A stretch of DNA of 64,000 nt, from NCBI RefSeq assembly GCF_001747405.1, contig NZ_CP017305.1:638001-702000 (forward strand), written 5' to 3'. The position numbers and the translations under genes are program-made. The notes beneath the pieces are model-generated. The model saw nothing but the letters and a program-made list of their open reading frames with translations, was not told the origin of the DNA and made no database searches. Below are positions 31,158-41,610 of the stretch, piece by piece (the stretch's first letter is position 1; each line of letters starts with the position of its first letter). Source of the stretch: Chlorobaculum limnaeum. GTDB taxonomy: Bacteria > Bacteroidota > Chlorobiia > Chlorobiales > Chlorobiaceae.

Positions 31158-33356
31158 ATGCTGGCCCAGATAGAACAGGAACATTACTCCAAACTGCACG
31201 AAATACTTCGGCTCTGCCGGGCGAATCTCAAGAACTACGACGAGTCGCTCATCCAGCGTGCGTTTTTCATGTGCTATCGGGCTCATGAGGGGGAGAAGCG
31301 TGCCTCCGGCGAGCCGTTCTTCTACCATCCCGTCGAGGTGGCAAAGCTGCTTGTGACCGAATTGCCGCTCGATGGCGTATCGGTCGCAGCGGCGCTGCTG
31401 CATGACGTGATCGAGGACAGCGGCTACACCTACGAGGATATCTCCGCCGAGCTGGGCGTGGAGGTGGCCGACATCGTCGAGGGGCTGACCAAGATTTCCG
31501 AAATCATGATCAACCGCGAAACCACCGAAGCTGAAGGGTTCCGCAAGATGCTGCTCTCGATGGTCAAGGATATTCGCGTCATCCTGATCAAATTCTGCGA
31601 CCGCCTTCACAACATGCGCACTCTCGATTCGCTTCCGGAGCATCGCCGCGTGCGTATGGCGCTCGAAACGCGCGACGTCTACGCGCCGCTCGCGCACCGC
31701 TTCGGTCTCGGTAAAATGAAGGTCGATCTGGAAAACCTCGCTCTCAAGTACATCGATCCCGAGATGTACGATTACCTGCTCAAGAAAGTCCGGCTGAGCA
31801 GAAACGAGCGCATCTCCTACCTCAACAAGATGATCGCGCCGATCAAGGAGGATCTCGAAAAGCAGGGATTTCCCGTCGAATTGCAGGGCCGCGCCAAACA
31901 TCTCTATTCGATCTACAACAAGATGCGGATGAAGAACAAGGAGTTCGACGACATCCACGATCTCTACGGCATTCGCGTCATCATCGATACGGACAAGCTG
32001 TCGGATTGCTTTGCCGTTTACGGCTACATCACGCAGAAGTTTCCGCCAATACCGCAGCACTTCAAGGATTACATCTCCATACCGAAGCATAACGGCTATC
32101 AGTCGCTCCATTCGGCGATCATTGGCCCGAAAGGTTACGTCATCGAGTTGCAGATCAGAACACGCCGGATGCACGAATTCGCTGAACTCGGCGTCGCGGC
32201 GCACTGGCGCTACAAGGAGAAGATCTCCAGGGACGACGCGGCGGTCGATTCGTTTCTCAAATGGGCGAGGGAGCTGATCAAGGACGCCGACACAGCCTCG
32301 GCCTTCATGGAGGGGTTCAAGCTCAACCTCTACCACGACGAGATTTACGTCTTCACGCCGAAGGGCGACATGAAGATTCTTCCCGCAGGAGCCACGCCGA
32401 TCGACTTTGCCTACGCCATCCACACCGAAATCGGCAACGGCTGCATCGGAGCGAAGGTCAACGGCAAAATCGTGCGTCTGAACGCTGAGCTGCGGTCGGG
32501 CGACCGCGTCGAGGTGATTACGTCAAAGAGCCAGAAGCCGAAAGCCGACTGGCTGAAGATCGTCGTGACGCACCGCGCAAAGCTCAAGATCAGGGCCGCC
32601 ATCAACGAGGAGCGCCGCCAGGAGATCGAGAAAGGGCGCGGTATCTGGGAAAAGATGATCTCCGGAACCAAAAAGCTTCTGACCGAGAACGACGCCATTC
32701 ACGCGATCCGCAAGCATGGCATCAAGACGCCCGCCGACCTTTTCAGCGCGCTTGCCAATCAGCAGATCAGCAGCGAAGAGGTGATGGAAAGCATCACCAG
32801 ACCGCACGGCAGGAGCGGTGAAGCGCAGGAGATTCCGGCTCAGGCCAAGGCTCCATACAGGGATTTCGCCGAAATTGCCCGCGAAGTACAGGAACGCCTT
32901 GGACACCAGAAGGACGAAGTGACTATCGCCGGGCTGAGCAATATCTCTTATTCTTACGCCAAGTGCTGTAATCCTGTGCCGGGTGACGACATCATCGGCT
33001 TCGTGACCACCGAGGGCACGGTCAAGATTCACCGCAAGAACTGCCTCAACGTCACCAACGAAAACAGCGTAAAAAGCGAGCGGATCGTCTCGGTAGCCTG
33101 GAACCGCAAGCTCGACACGGAGTTTCTCGCGGGCATCCGCATCGTCGGCGAAGACAAGATCGGCATGACCAACCAGATCACCGGCGTTATCTCCCGGTTC
33201 GACACCAACATCCGCACCATCGCCCTGAACGCCAAAGACGGCATTTTCAACTGCAATCTGATGATTTTTGTAAAAAACACTGACAAACTCAACACGCTGA
33301 TGGACAAACTGAGGAAAGTGCAAGGAGTGTTCACGGTAGAGCGGTTATCGAGCTGA
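31158..33356 (+). CDS. rsh: RelA/SpoT homologue, (p)ppGpp synthetase/hydrolase
   Basis: This 732-residue bifunctional RSH enzyme has a hydrolase HD domain with HDVIEDSG (82-89). The synthetase domain has the DIHDLYGIRVIID and NGYQSLHSAIIGP segments. A TGS domain (VFTPKGDMKILPAGATPIDFA) and a C-terminal ACT domain follow. The intact HD and synthetase motifs suggest both making and degrading (p)ppGpp, controlling the stringent response. It is the only RSH gene in the window. Confidence 0.93.
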   Translation: MLAQIEQEHYSKLHEILRLCRANLKNYDESLIQRAFFMCYRAHEGEKRASGEPFFYHPVEVAKLLVTELPLDGVSVAAALLHDVIEDSGYTYEDISAELGVEVADIVEGLTKISEIMINRETTEAEGFRKMLLSMVKDIRVILIKFCDRLHNMRTLDSLPEHRRVRMALETRDVYAPLAHRFGLGKMKVDLENLALKYIDPEMYDYLLKKVRLSRNERISYLNKMIAPIKEDLEKQGFPVELQGRAKHLYSIYNKMRMKNKEFDDIHDLYGIRVIIDTDKLSDCFAVYGYITQKFPPIPQHFKDYISIPKHNGYQSLHSAIIGPKGYVIELQIRTRRMHEFAELGVAAHWRYKEKISRDDAAVDSFLKWARELIKDADTASAFMEGFKLNLYHDEIYVFTPKGDMKILPAGATPIDFAYAIHTEIGNGCIGAKVNGKIVRLNAELRSGDRVEVITSKSQKPKADWLKIVVTHRAKLKIRAAINEERRQEIEKGRGIWEKMISGTKKLLTENDAIHAIRKHGIKTPADLFSALANQQISSEEVMESITRPHGRSGEAQEIPAQAKAPYRDFAEIAREVQERLGHQKDEVTIAGLSNISYSYAKCCNPVPGDDIIGFVTTEGTVKIHRKNCLNVTNENSVKSERIVSVAWNRKLDTEFLAGIRIVGEDKIGMTNQITGVISRFDTNIRTIALNAKDGIFNCNLMIFVKNTDKLNTLMDKLRKVQGVFTVERLSS

Positions 33357-33412
33357 AGGGTAGGGGTGTGGATATAGACGCCTGAAGCCGGGTTTATGCG
33401 CCTGACCTGTAG

Positions 33413-33433
33413 GGGCGGCTCTTGTGGCCGCCC
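33413..33433. repeat. Dispersed GGGCGGC hairpin repeat
   Basis: GGGCGGC (33413-33419) pairs with GCCGCCC (33427-33433). Nearly the same 21 bases recur in the opposite orientation at 53854-53880. Confidence 0.6.
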
Positions 33434-33447
33434 TTTTCCTTGTGAGC

Positions 33448-33471
33448 GCCGAGTTCCAGCTCGGCTTTTTT
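33448..33471 (+). terminator. Hairpin terminator after rsh
   Basis: GCCGAG, a TTCCAG loop and CTCGGC are followed by six T. It shows the same layout as the hairpin at 23688-23711. Confidence 0.65.
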
Positions 33472-33558
33472 CAATTCTCTTCAAATCATCAATCCCGGCA
33501 ACAAGAAGAAATTCAGGAGTTCCAACAAAGATGTCGCCTCACTCTTTTTCAGGATTGA

Positions 33559-33991
<433 letters not shown>

Positions 33992-34038
33992 CCTCCGGCC
34001 AGGCGACCCGTCCCGCGTTCTGCGGTCAGATACACGAA

Positions 34039-34085
34039 ATGAAAAGAGGCTGTTCCGGAATCGAAACCGGGGCAGCCTCTTGGTG
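34039..34085 (+). terminator. Hairpin terminator after mdh remnant
   Basis: AAGAGGCTG and CAGCCTCTT pair across a 23-base loop and are followed by a T-rich stretch. It is probably the original terminator of the decayed mdh gene. Confidence 0.6.
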
Positions 34086-34216
34086 TTTTACGGTTTTTGA
34101 AAGTCACCGGATATCGATGGCACCGGAGCCACACTTCTCACCTCACTCACAGAGTTTCCCCTGCGGAGGATTGCTTATTTGTTGGCAATGACGTGCACCT
34201 CTCAGCGCAGAGATTT

Positions 34217-34414
34217 TCATTGGAGAGCGTTGTCTGCCTTGAATTGGTTGGCCTCCTGCACGGCGGCTACCAGCTTTTTGGCAAGAGCGGGCATCTTCTC
34301 GTAGTCCACCCAGAGCGAATCTTCGACGATATCATGGATCTCCGATGCAATATCGATCGCTATCCGTTTACGTTTCGCAAGCTCTTTTTTCAGGTCTTTT
34401 ATCTCTTCTGACAT
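34217..34414 (-). CDS. Small coiled-coil protein, possibly Rop-like (PF05082 type)
   Basis: This 65-residue protein is predicted to be mostly helical: a charged N-terminal helix (DLKKELAKRKRIAIDIASE), then IHDIVEDS and MPALAKKLVAAVQEA. The pattern of a helix ending in HDxxED, a short loop, then PALA resembles the Rop-like family often found with nitrogen fixation genes. That assignment is by eye only. An AGGGAG site 8 bases upstream supports 34414 over a longer frame beginning at 34498. It sits between two mdh fragments, about 14 kb from the nif/mod region. Confidence 0.6.
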   Translation of the reverse strand: MSEEIKDLKKELAKRKRIAIDIASEIHDIVEDSLWVDYEKMPALAKKLVAAVQEANQFKADNALQ

Positions 34415-34841
34415 GGTTTTACTCCCTGGATTTACAATGGATAAAAAATACTCCATCTTGTGGAACTGGATACCGTTCGCCTCTTCGCCACGCAACATGA
34501 TAAAGGGACTACAGGTGATCAGCCTTAATTATTTAAACTGAAAAGCCAATATTCCGAACATAAATGAAGCAAAACCAAGATTAACCGAGAAAAAGTTCAG
34601 AATAATGCGTTCCTCCTCTTTTTTATCAGACCTGTCAGTGTGCCGACCATTACGCACACATCACTGATGGAAGACGGGAAGAAGATGGTGAGGCTCTCTC
34701 TGGCAAGGTTGCTGAACTCGTTGATATACTGTGCCGTCACTCTGTGGTTGAAGGACTTCCGCGCGCCCTTCTTTTTGATCGCCTCGCAAATTTTACGATT
34801 ACCCGCATAGGCAGCAACGGCCTGCGATTAGGTTGCTTGAA
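34415..34841. other. Decayed gap with an orphan open frame
   Basis: The gap holds no intact gene. On the minus strand 34597-34827 is open for 77 codons and reads like protein (CEAIKKKGARKSFNHRVTAQ, then NEFSNLARESLT) but has no start codon at its head. It may be the tail of a lost gene. I recognise no family. Confidence 0.35.
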
Positions 34842-34898
34842 CTCGACGGAGAGTGTGGCATCGACAGCACTTTCGGCGGCGTCCCGGTCAAGGGAGGA
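34842..34898 (+). pseudogene. Second malate dehydrogenase fragment
   Basis: This short stretch encodes LDGECGIDSTFGGVPVKGG. It matches the malate dehydrogenase segment that comes just before and into VPVKLGKNG, that is, the part missing from the larger remnant about 1 kb upstream. It is too short to be a gene. Confidence 0.55.
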
Positions 34899-34931
34899 AT
34901 AAAGAGCTGCGTCCGTTCAGGATACCGAGAA

Positions 34932-34972
34932 ATAAAAAAGCGGCCTGTGAAAGTCGCTTTTTTATTCCTGCT
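34932..34972. terminator. AT-rich hairpin with T run
   Basis: AATAAAAAAGCG and CGCTTTTTTATT pair across a short loop. The symmetrical A and T runs suggest a bidirectional terminator in the gap before the agmatine deiminase gene, which ends at 35117 on the other strand. Confidence 0.55.
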
Positions 34973-35116
34973 CATGGAAAAATCATCACCGCCACGAAAA
35001 ATCCAGAAAAAGAGGCCGCCATTGTGAATAAAACGAAGAATCCACCTTTTTACTAAACGGTAATTTCTGGATTCTTCGATTCGCTCAGAATGACATTAAC
35101 AGTAGGTATGTCATTC

Positions 35117-36160
35117 TCACCCCTCCGGCTCTTCGTGCGTCACGCAGTGAATTGCGCCGAGACCCCAGATGAGGTCGCTGCAATCGATGCCGATCACCTC
35201 CCTGCCGGGGAAGCATTGCTGCAATATGTCAATCGCCTGCTGGTCTCGTGAGCAGCGATAAGTCGGTACGAGGACGGCGGTGTTGGCGATGTAGAAGTTG
35301 GCGTAGCTGGCGGGCAGGCGTTCGCCGTCGTAATACACCGGCTCGGGCATGGGCAGTTTCACCACATTGAGCGGCTTGCCGTCGAGGTCGGTCATGGTTT
35401 TGAGGAGTTCGTAGTTCTCCTGAAGGATCTGGTAGTTCTCGTCTTCGGGATCCTCCTCGACGGTGATGACGACGGTGTTCTCGTTGACGAAGCGCGCCAT
35501 GTCATCAACGTGGCCATCGGTGTCGTCGCCAGCGATGCCGTCGCCAAGCCAGAGCACTTTTTCGATGCCAAGATAGCGCTTGAGCTGCGCTTCTATCTCG
35601 GCTTTGCCCAGCGATGGATTGCGGTTGGGGTTGAGCAGGCAGGCGGTTGTGGTGAGCAAGAGGCCCGCGCCGTTCACGTCGATCGCGCCCCCTTCGAGCA
35701 CCATGCCGGTCGAAACCATCGGTAAGCCCTGAACTTTCGCCACGCGCTCCGGGACGGCGTTGTCGTCGTCGTACGGCTCGTACTTGCCGCCCCAAGCGTT
35801 GTACTCCCAGTTCATGATGACTTTATCACGACACCCGTCCTGTGTGCGGATGACGTAGTTCGGGCCGTGGTCGCGGCACCAGGCGTCGTTGGTCGGAATC
35901 CGGTGAAAGACGATGCGGTCGGCGTATTTCTCCTCGGGGTCGCGCTCGCTTAACAACACGCGCGCTTGCGTTTCCATCGCGTCGTCGAGCACGTTGATGT
36001 TGACCGTTTCGGAGCGGCTGAGCTGATAGGCGAGTTCGGCAAAGACCGCCGGAACCGGCTCAAACTTGCCGGGCCACGATTCGAGCTTGTGCGGCCACGA
36101 AAGCCAGGTCGAGGCGTGGGGCGCCCACTCGGGCGGCATGAAGTAGGTCGGTTCGCTCAT
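35117..36160 (-). CDS. aguA: Agmatine deiminase
   Basis: This 347-residue guanidino-group-modifying enzyme converts agmatine to N-carbamoylputrescine. Typical motifs are MPPEWAPHASTWLSWP at the start, NDAWCRDHGPNYV (about residues 90-102), the GDDTDGHVDDMARF segment with the active-site His, and the nucleophile Cys339 in GAIHCVTHEEPEG at the C-terminus. The N-carbamoylputrescine amidase gene lies upstream in the same strand run, separated by an M48 protease gene, so the two-step route to putrescine is encoded here. Confidence 0.9.
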   Translation of the reverse strand: MSEPTYFMPPEWAPHASTWLSWPHKLESWPGKFEPVPAVFAELAYQLSRSETVNINVLDDAMETQARVLLSERDPEEKYADRIVFHRIPTNDAWCRDHGPNYVIRTQDGCRDKVIMNWEYNAWGGKYEPYDDDNAVPERVAKVQGLPMVSTGMVLEGGAIDVNGAGLLLTTTACLLNPNRNPSLGKAEIEAQLKRYLGIEKVLWLGDGIAGDDTDGHVDDMARFVNENTVVITVEEDPEDENYQILQENYELLKTMTDLDGKPLNVVKLPMPEPVYYDGERLPASYANFYIANTAVLVPTYRCSRDQQAIDILQQCFPGREVIGIDCSDLIWGLGAIHCVTHEEPEG

Positions 36161-36192
36161 CGGTATGTGGTGACAGGAATGGATTAGATAGT

Positions 36193-37434
36193 TCAGTGCC
36201 AGGCCGCAGCTTCGATCCTTTCGACACGCTGCAACACCGGCGGATGGGAGTAGTTCAGGAACACGTTGAACGGATGCGGCGTCAGGTTCGAGAGGTTCTG
36301 CCGCGAAAGCTTCTTGAGCGCATCGGCCAAAAGTACACCATTTCGATACGTTGTGACAGCGTAGTGATCAGCCTCGAATTCGTTGTGGCGCGAAAGCATC
36401 TGCATCAGAATCGAAATGATGAACTCCACCGGATTGTAGAGCAGCATGAAGAAGAGCAGGCTCGCGTAGACCGAGGTCTCCTGCATGGCGAAGGCGTCGA
36501 AGAGCATCCGGTTGTTCATAAAGAGCGAAAGCAGGTAGAAAACCACGCCAAGGTTGAGCATACTCAGCACCATCGACATGAGAATGTGCTTCTTCTTGAA
36601 GTGGCCGATCTCGTGCGCGAGCACCGCGACCAGCTCGCCGGTCGAGTGGTTCCTGATGAGCGTGTCGAAGAGCGCGATGCGCTTGTTTTTGCCGAATCCG
36701 GTGAAGAAGGCGTTACCCTTCGCCGAGCGCTTCGAACCGTCCATGACGTAAATGCCGGTGAGCGGAAAGCGCACTTCGGCGGCGTAATCCATGATGGACT
36801 TGCGCAACTCGCCATCTTCGAGCGGCTCGAACTTGTTGAACATCGGCATGATCCAGGTCGGCGCGACATATTGCAGGAGCAGGCTGAAGACCGTCACGCC
36901 GCCCCACGCCCAGAGCCAGCCGAGCGGCCCGGCGCTCTGGAAAAACCAGAGGATCACCGCCAGCACGGGCGCGCCGAGGAGAGCAGAAAGCAGGAGCGTT
37001 TTGACGAGGTCGGCGGCGAACACCTTCGGCGTGGTCTGGTTGAAGCCGAATTTCTCTTCGAGCACGAAGGTGTGCCAGATGCTGAACGGCAAGCCGACAA
37101 CGCCCTGAAGCAGGAGCAGCGCCCCGATGTAGAGCACGCCGTTGACGACCGGGTCGAAGCCCCAGGCGCGGATGAACTGGTCGAGCCAGTTGAACCCCCC
37201 GGCGAACCAGAAAACGAGCAACAGGGCGAGATCGAAGGTCGAGCTGACGAGCGAGAATTTCGTGTTGGCGCGGAGATACTCCTGCGAGCGGCGGTAATCC
37301 GCCGGATCGTACACATCGCGGAAAGCCTCCGGAAGCTCCGGCGAGGCGGCGCGGAGATTAAGGAAGTCGGCCACCACCTTGATGAGAAAGGTGCCCGCGA
37401 GCGTGGCGAGAATGATGGTTCCGTAGAGATTCAT
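36193..37434 (-). CDS. M48-family metalloprotease (Ste24/CAAX protease type)
   Basis: This 413-residue integral membrane protease has zinc motif HEIGHFKKKH and the third ligand in the NEFEADHYAV segment. Several hydrophobic helices surround it. The layout matches Ste24-type proteases, which in bacteria clear membrane proteins. It lies between aguB and aguA in one strand run, 12 bases after aguB, and is probably cotranscribed with them without any obvious link to agmatine. Confidence 0.9.
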   Translation of the reverse strand: MNLYGTIILATLAGTFLIKVVADFLNLRAASPELPEAFRDVYDPADYRRSQEYLRANTKFSLVSSTFDLALLLVFWFAGGFNWLDQFIRAWGFDPVVNGVLYIGALLLLQGVVGLPFSIWHTFVLEEKFGFNQTTPKVFAADLVKTLLLSALLGAPVLAVILWFFQSAGPLGWLWAWGGVTVFSLLLQYVAPTWIMPMFNKFEPLEDGELRKSIMDYAAEVRFPLTGIYVMDGSKRSAKGNAFFTGFGKNKRIALFDTLIRNHSTGELVAVLAHEIGHFKKKHILMSMVLSMLNLGVVFYLLSLFMNNRMLFDAFAMQETSVYASLLFFMLLYNPVEFIISILMQMLSRHNEFEADHYAVTTYRNGVLLADALKKLSRQNLSNLTPHPFNVFLNYSHPPVLQRVERIEAAAWH

Positions 37435-37446
37435 CCCGATTCCGGT

Positions 37447-38322
37447 TTACTCGTCGATCCAGCGCCGCGTGATGTCGCCATACGAATCGATCCGGCGGTC
37501 GCGCATGAAAGGCCAGTGCGAGCGGTAGAAGGCGATCTTCGAGAGGTCGCAGTCGGCGTAGAGAATCTCCTCGTTGTTGTGCGCGGCCTCGGCAATCACC
37601 TGGCCGAAAGGATCGGAGACGAAGCTGTTGCCCCAGAACTCGAGTTCGCCCTCTGTGCCCGCACGGTTGGCGGCGGCGACAAAGACGCCGTTGGCCACGG
37701 CATGACCAAGATGCGAGGTTTTCCACGCCTGCCGCTGGCTCGAACGAACCGTGTCGGAATTTTCCGAAGTCGCCCAGCCGATGGCCGTGGGATAGAAGAG
37801 AATGTCGGCTCCGCGCAGCGCGGTGAGTCGCGCCGCTTCGGGATACCACTGATCCCAGCAAATGAGGACGCCAATCGTGCCGAAGCGCGTCTTGAAAATC
37901 TTGTAACCGAGATCGCCGGGTATGAAGTAGAACTTCTCGTAGAAGCCGGGGTCGTCGGGGATGTGCATCTTGCGGTACTTGCCGAGGTAACTGCCGTCGG
38001 CGTCGATCACCGCCGCTGTGTTGTGGTGCACGCCTTTGGCGCGAATCTCGAAGAGCGACGCCACGATCACCACGCCGAGTTCGGCGGCCAACTCCTGCAA
38101 CGCGGCGGTCGAGGGGCCGGGAATCGGCTCGGCGTAACCGAACGGCTCGTACTCCTCGGTCTGGCAGAAGTAGAGCGTGGTGAACAGCTCTTGCAGGCAG
38201 ACAATGTTCGCCCCGCCCGCCGCAGCCTCGCGGATGCGCTCCTGCGCTTTCTGGAGATTCTCCTGCGGGTTTTCAACGCAGCTCATCTGGACGAGCGCTA
38301 TGCGAACCTGATCGTTGGTCAT
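37447..38322 (-). CDS. aguB: N-carbamoylputrescine amidase
   Basis: This 291-residue nitrilase-superfamily amidase yields putrescine, CO2 and ammonia. The catalytic triad motifs are LQELFTT (Glu), YRKMHIPDDPGFYEKFYF (Lys) and LICWDQWYPEAARL (Cys). The start MTNDQVRIALVQ at 38322 matches the family; the longer frame upstream overlaps menA and is not protein-like. Its start overlaps the menA stop by four bases. Confidence 0.9.
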   Translation of the reverse strand: MTNDQVRIALVQMSCVENPQENLQKAQERIREAAAGGANIVCLQELFTTLYFCQTEEYEPFGYAEPIPGPSTAALQELAAELGVVIVASLFEIRAKGVHHNTAAVIDADGSYLGKYRKMHIPDDPGFYEKFYFIPGDLGYKIFKTRFGTIGVLICWDQWYPEAARLTALRGADILFYPTAIGWATSENSDTVRSSQRQAWKTSHLGHAVANGVFVAAANRAGTEGELEFWGNSFVSDPFGQVIAEAAHNNEEILYADCDLSKIAFYRSHWPFMRDRRIDSYGDITRRWIDE

Positions 38323-39242
38323 GGACGGATAATCGAAAGAATGTGTGGAATGACAAGCCCGGCGGAAAAGAGGACGCCGTGAACAGTCAGCACCTTGCCG
38401 GTGCCAGCGAGCACCGCGTTCAGCGCCCGCCCTTCGGAGGCGTACAGCGTGCGCACCATGCCGATGGCGAGCGGAATGCTCAGCAGACTCAGAAGGCACC
38501 AGGGCGAATAACCGGCACTAAACATATAAAACGGCACGAGATAGGCGAGCACGGTCAGCGCGACGTACAAAGCGCGGGCTGCCGGAGCGCCGATGCGGGC
38601 CGGCAGCGTCATCTTGCCAACTTTGCGGTCGGTGTCGATGTCGCGGATATTGTTCACCAGAAGGATGCAGACCGAAAACGCGCCGGGCGCGGCAGCGGCC
38701 ACGAGCACCGGCAGCGTCAGCGTCAGCGCCTGCACGTAGTAGGTGCCACCGACCGCCACGAGGCCGAAAAAGATGAAGACGAAGACGTCGCCAAGCCCGG
38801 AGTAGGCGATGGGAAAAGGCCCGCCGGTGTAGGCCCAGGCGAAGAGCAGCGAGAGCACGCCGATCAGCAGGATCGGCCAACCGCCGATCGCGACGAGGTA
38901 CATGCCGAGCACGAAGACCGAGACGCCAAGCGTGATGGAGACGCGCGTCATCGTCCGCTCGGTGATGATGCCAGCGGCCACGGTGCGCGTCGGCCCGAGC
39001 CGCTCGCTGGTGTCGGCCCCTTTGCGGAAGTCATAAATCTCGTTGATGAAGTTGGTCGCGATCTGGATGCCAAGCGCGCAAATCAGCGCCACAAGCGCCG
39101 GCAGCGGCTTAAAGACGCCGTTGGCGAAGGCGAGCGCCGAGCCGACCACGACCGGCATCGCGCCTGCCGGTAGGGTTTTCGGGCGGATGGCAAGCATCCA
39201 CGCCTGGAACGCCGATGGTCGGGACGAAGTGGAAACGGACAT
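38319..39242 (-). CDS. menA: 1,4-dihydroxy-2-naphthoate polyprenyltransferase
   Basis: This 307-residue UbiA-family membrane prenyltransferase makes demethylmenaquinone. Two Asp-rich motifs are seen: NFINEIYDFRKGADT and NNIRDIDTDRKVGKMTLP. Eight or nine hydrophobic helices are present. Green sulfur bacteria use menaquinone and chlorobiumquinone. The start MSVSTSSRPSAF at 39242 is preferred because the 17 residues upstream are highly basic and overlap the FNR gene. It is coupled to aguB by an ATGA overlap. Confidence 0.9.
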   Translation of the reverse strand: MSVSTSSRPSAFQAWMLAIRPKTLPAGAMPVVVGSALAFANGVFKPLPALVALICALGIQIATNFINEIYDFRKGADTSERLGPTRTVAAGIITERTMTRVSITLGVSVFVLGMYLVAIGGWPILLIGVLSLLFAWAYTGGPFPIAYSGLGDVFVFIFFGLVAVGGTYYVQALTLTLPVLVAAAAPGAFSVCILLVNNIRDIDTDRKVGKMTLPARIGAPAARALYVALTVLAYLVPFYMFSAGYSPWCLLSLLSIPLAIGMVRTLYASEGRALNAVLAGTGKVLTVHGVLFSAGLVIPHILSIIRP

Positions 39243-39246
39243 AACC

Positions 39247-40389
<1,143 letters not shown>

Positions 40390-40710
40390 TCAGTTTCCGG
40401 ACTTTTTCAGGTAGATCATCCCCTCGGGATCGACCATGCCGTAGAGAATGGCGACAAGCAGATCGTCATCGTCGAACTCATGGATTTCGACATGCACGGC
40501 CTCCTGCTTGGCCACCTGGTCGCCCGCATCGTTCTTGAAGTAGAACACCGCCTTGACGCCGCCATGCGGAGTTTCGCCGGTGAACAGATAGGTGCCGTCA
40601 TCGAGCGCATCGAGGGCGCATCCGGCCTTGTTTGGCTCGATGGGACAGCTTGCGCACTGTGAGTAGAAGCCCTCTTCGGATTCGGCGAAATCGCAAACAG
40701 GAAATTTCAT
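40390..40710 (-). CDS. Small cysteine-containing protein, unknown function
   Basis: This 106-residue protein has four cysteines near its N-terminus (positions 6, 19, 22 and 31, including CASC). The spacing could bind a metal or iron-sulfur centre. The rest reads as a compact acidic beta-rich domain (HEFDDDDLLVAILYGMVDPE). No family recognised. It lies 39 bases upstream of the ferredoxin-NADP reductase gene and is probably in the same transcript, so a redox role is possible but inferred. Confidence 0.7.
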   Translation of the reverse strand: MKFPVCDFAESEEGFYSQCASCPIEPNKAGCALDALDDGTYLFTGETPHGGVKAVFYFKNDAGDQVAKQEAVHVEIHEFDDDDLLVAILYGMVDPEGMIYLKKSGN

Positions 40711-40838
40711 GACCGTTTCTCTTTTTCTGTTGGCTGGTTGGAATGCGGCTCAATATAAGAAGACTTTGATATATTGCGGCAGATTCAAAGTTTTCTGCCG
40801 TACCGTGCCGGACTCCGGCCATCAACAAATTCCAGACG

Positions 40839-41594
40839 ATGTTAGCCAAACGTATCATACCCTGCCTTGACGTCCGCGACGGACGGGTGGTCAAAGGCAT
40901 CAATTTCGAAGGTCTCAGGGATGCCGGTTCGATTCTCGAACAGGCCCGCTTCTACAACGGCGAAATGGCAGACGAGCTGGTCTTTCTCGACATCTCTGCG
41001 TCACTCGAATCGAGAAGGACAACTCTCGAAGAGGTGCTGAAAGTTTCGGGCGAGGTGTTCATTCCGCTCACGGTCGGCGGCGGTATCAGCTCGGTCGAAC
41101 GGGCGCGCGACGCCTTCCTGCACGGCGCGGACAAGGTGTCGGTCAACACGGCGGCGGTCAGCGAGCCGGAGCTGATCTCGCGCATCGCCGAACGGTTCGG
41201 CTCGCAGGCGGTCGTGGTGGCGATCGACGTAAAGAAAGTGGACGGACGCTACATCGTGCACACCCACTCGGGCAAAAAGCCGACTGAATACGAAGCGGTC
41301 GAGTGGGCGCACAAGGTGCAGGAGCTTGGCGCGGGCGAAATTCTCCTGACCAGCATGGATCGCGACGGTACCAAGGAGGGGTACGACAACGAAATCCTCA
41401 AGATGATCTCGACCACCGTGCACATTCCGGTCATCGCCTCGGGCGGCGCGGGCAACCTCGAACATCTCTACCGGGGCTTCACCGACGGACACGCCGACGC
41501 CGCGCTGGCCGCCTCGATCTTCCACTTCCGCCAGCACTCTATCCGCGAAGCCAAGGAGTACCTGCGCGAACGGGGCATTCCGGTCAGGCTGTGA
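40839..41594 (+). CDS. hisF: Imidazole glycerol phosphate synthase cyclase subunit
   Basis: This 251-residue TIM barrel cyclises PRFAR with ammonia from HisH, giving imidazole glycerol phosphate and AICAR. The N-terminus [18 protein letters not shown] contains the catalytic Asp. The second Asp is in [13 protein letters not shown], and IASGGAGN is the phosphate-binding loop. The length is normal. hisH is not adjacent; the gene stands alone on this strand. Confidence 0.94.
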   Translation: MLAKRIIPCLDVRDGRVVKGINFEGLRDAGSILEQARFYNGEMADELVFLDISASLESRRTTLEEVLKVSGEVFIPLTVGGGISSVERARDAFLHGADKVSVNTAAVSEPELISRIAERFGSQAVVVAIDVKKVDGRYIVHTHSGKKPTEYEAVEWAHKVQELGAGEILLTSMDRDGTKEGYDNEILKMISTTVHIPVIASGGAGNLEHLYRGFTDGHADAALAASIFHFRQHSIREAKEYLRERGIPVRL

Positions 41595-41610
41595 CTCTCC
41601 GGGCGAGGAT

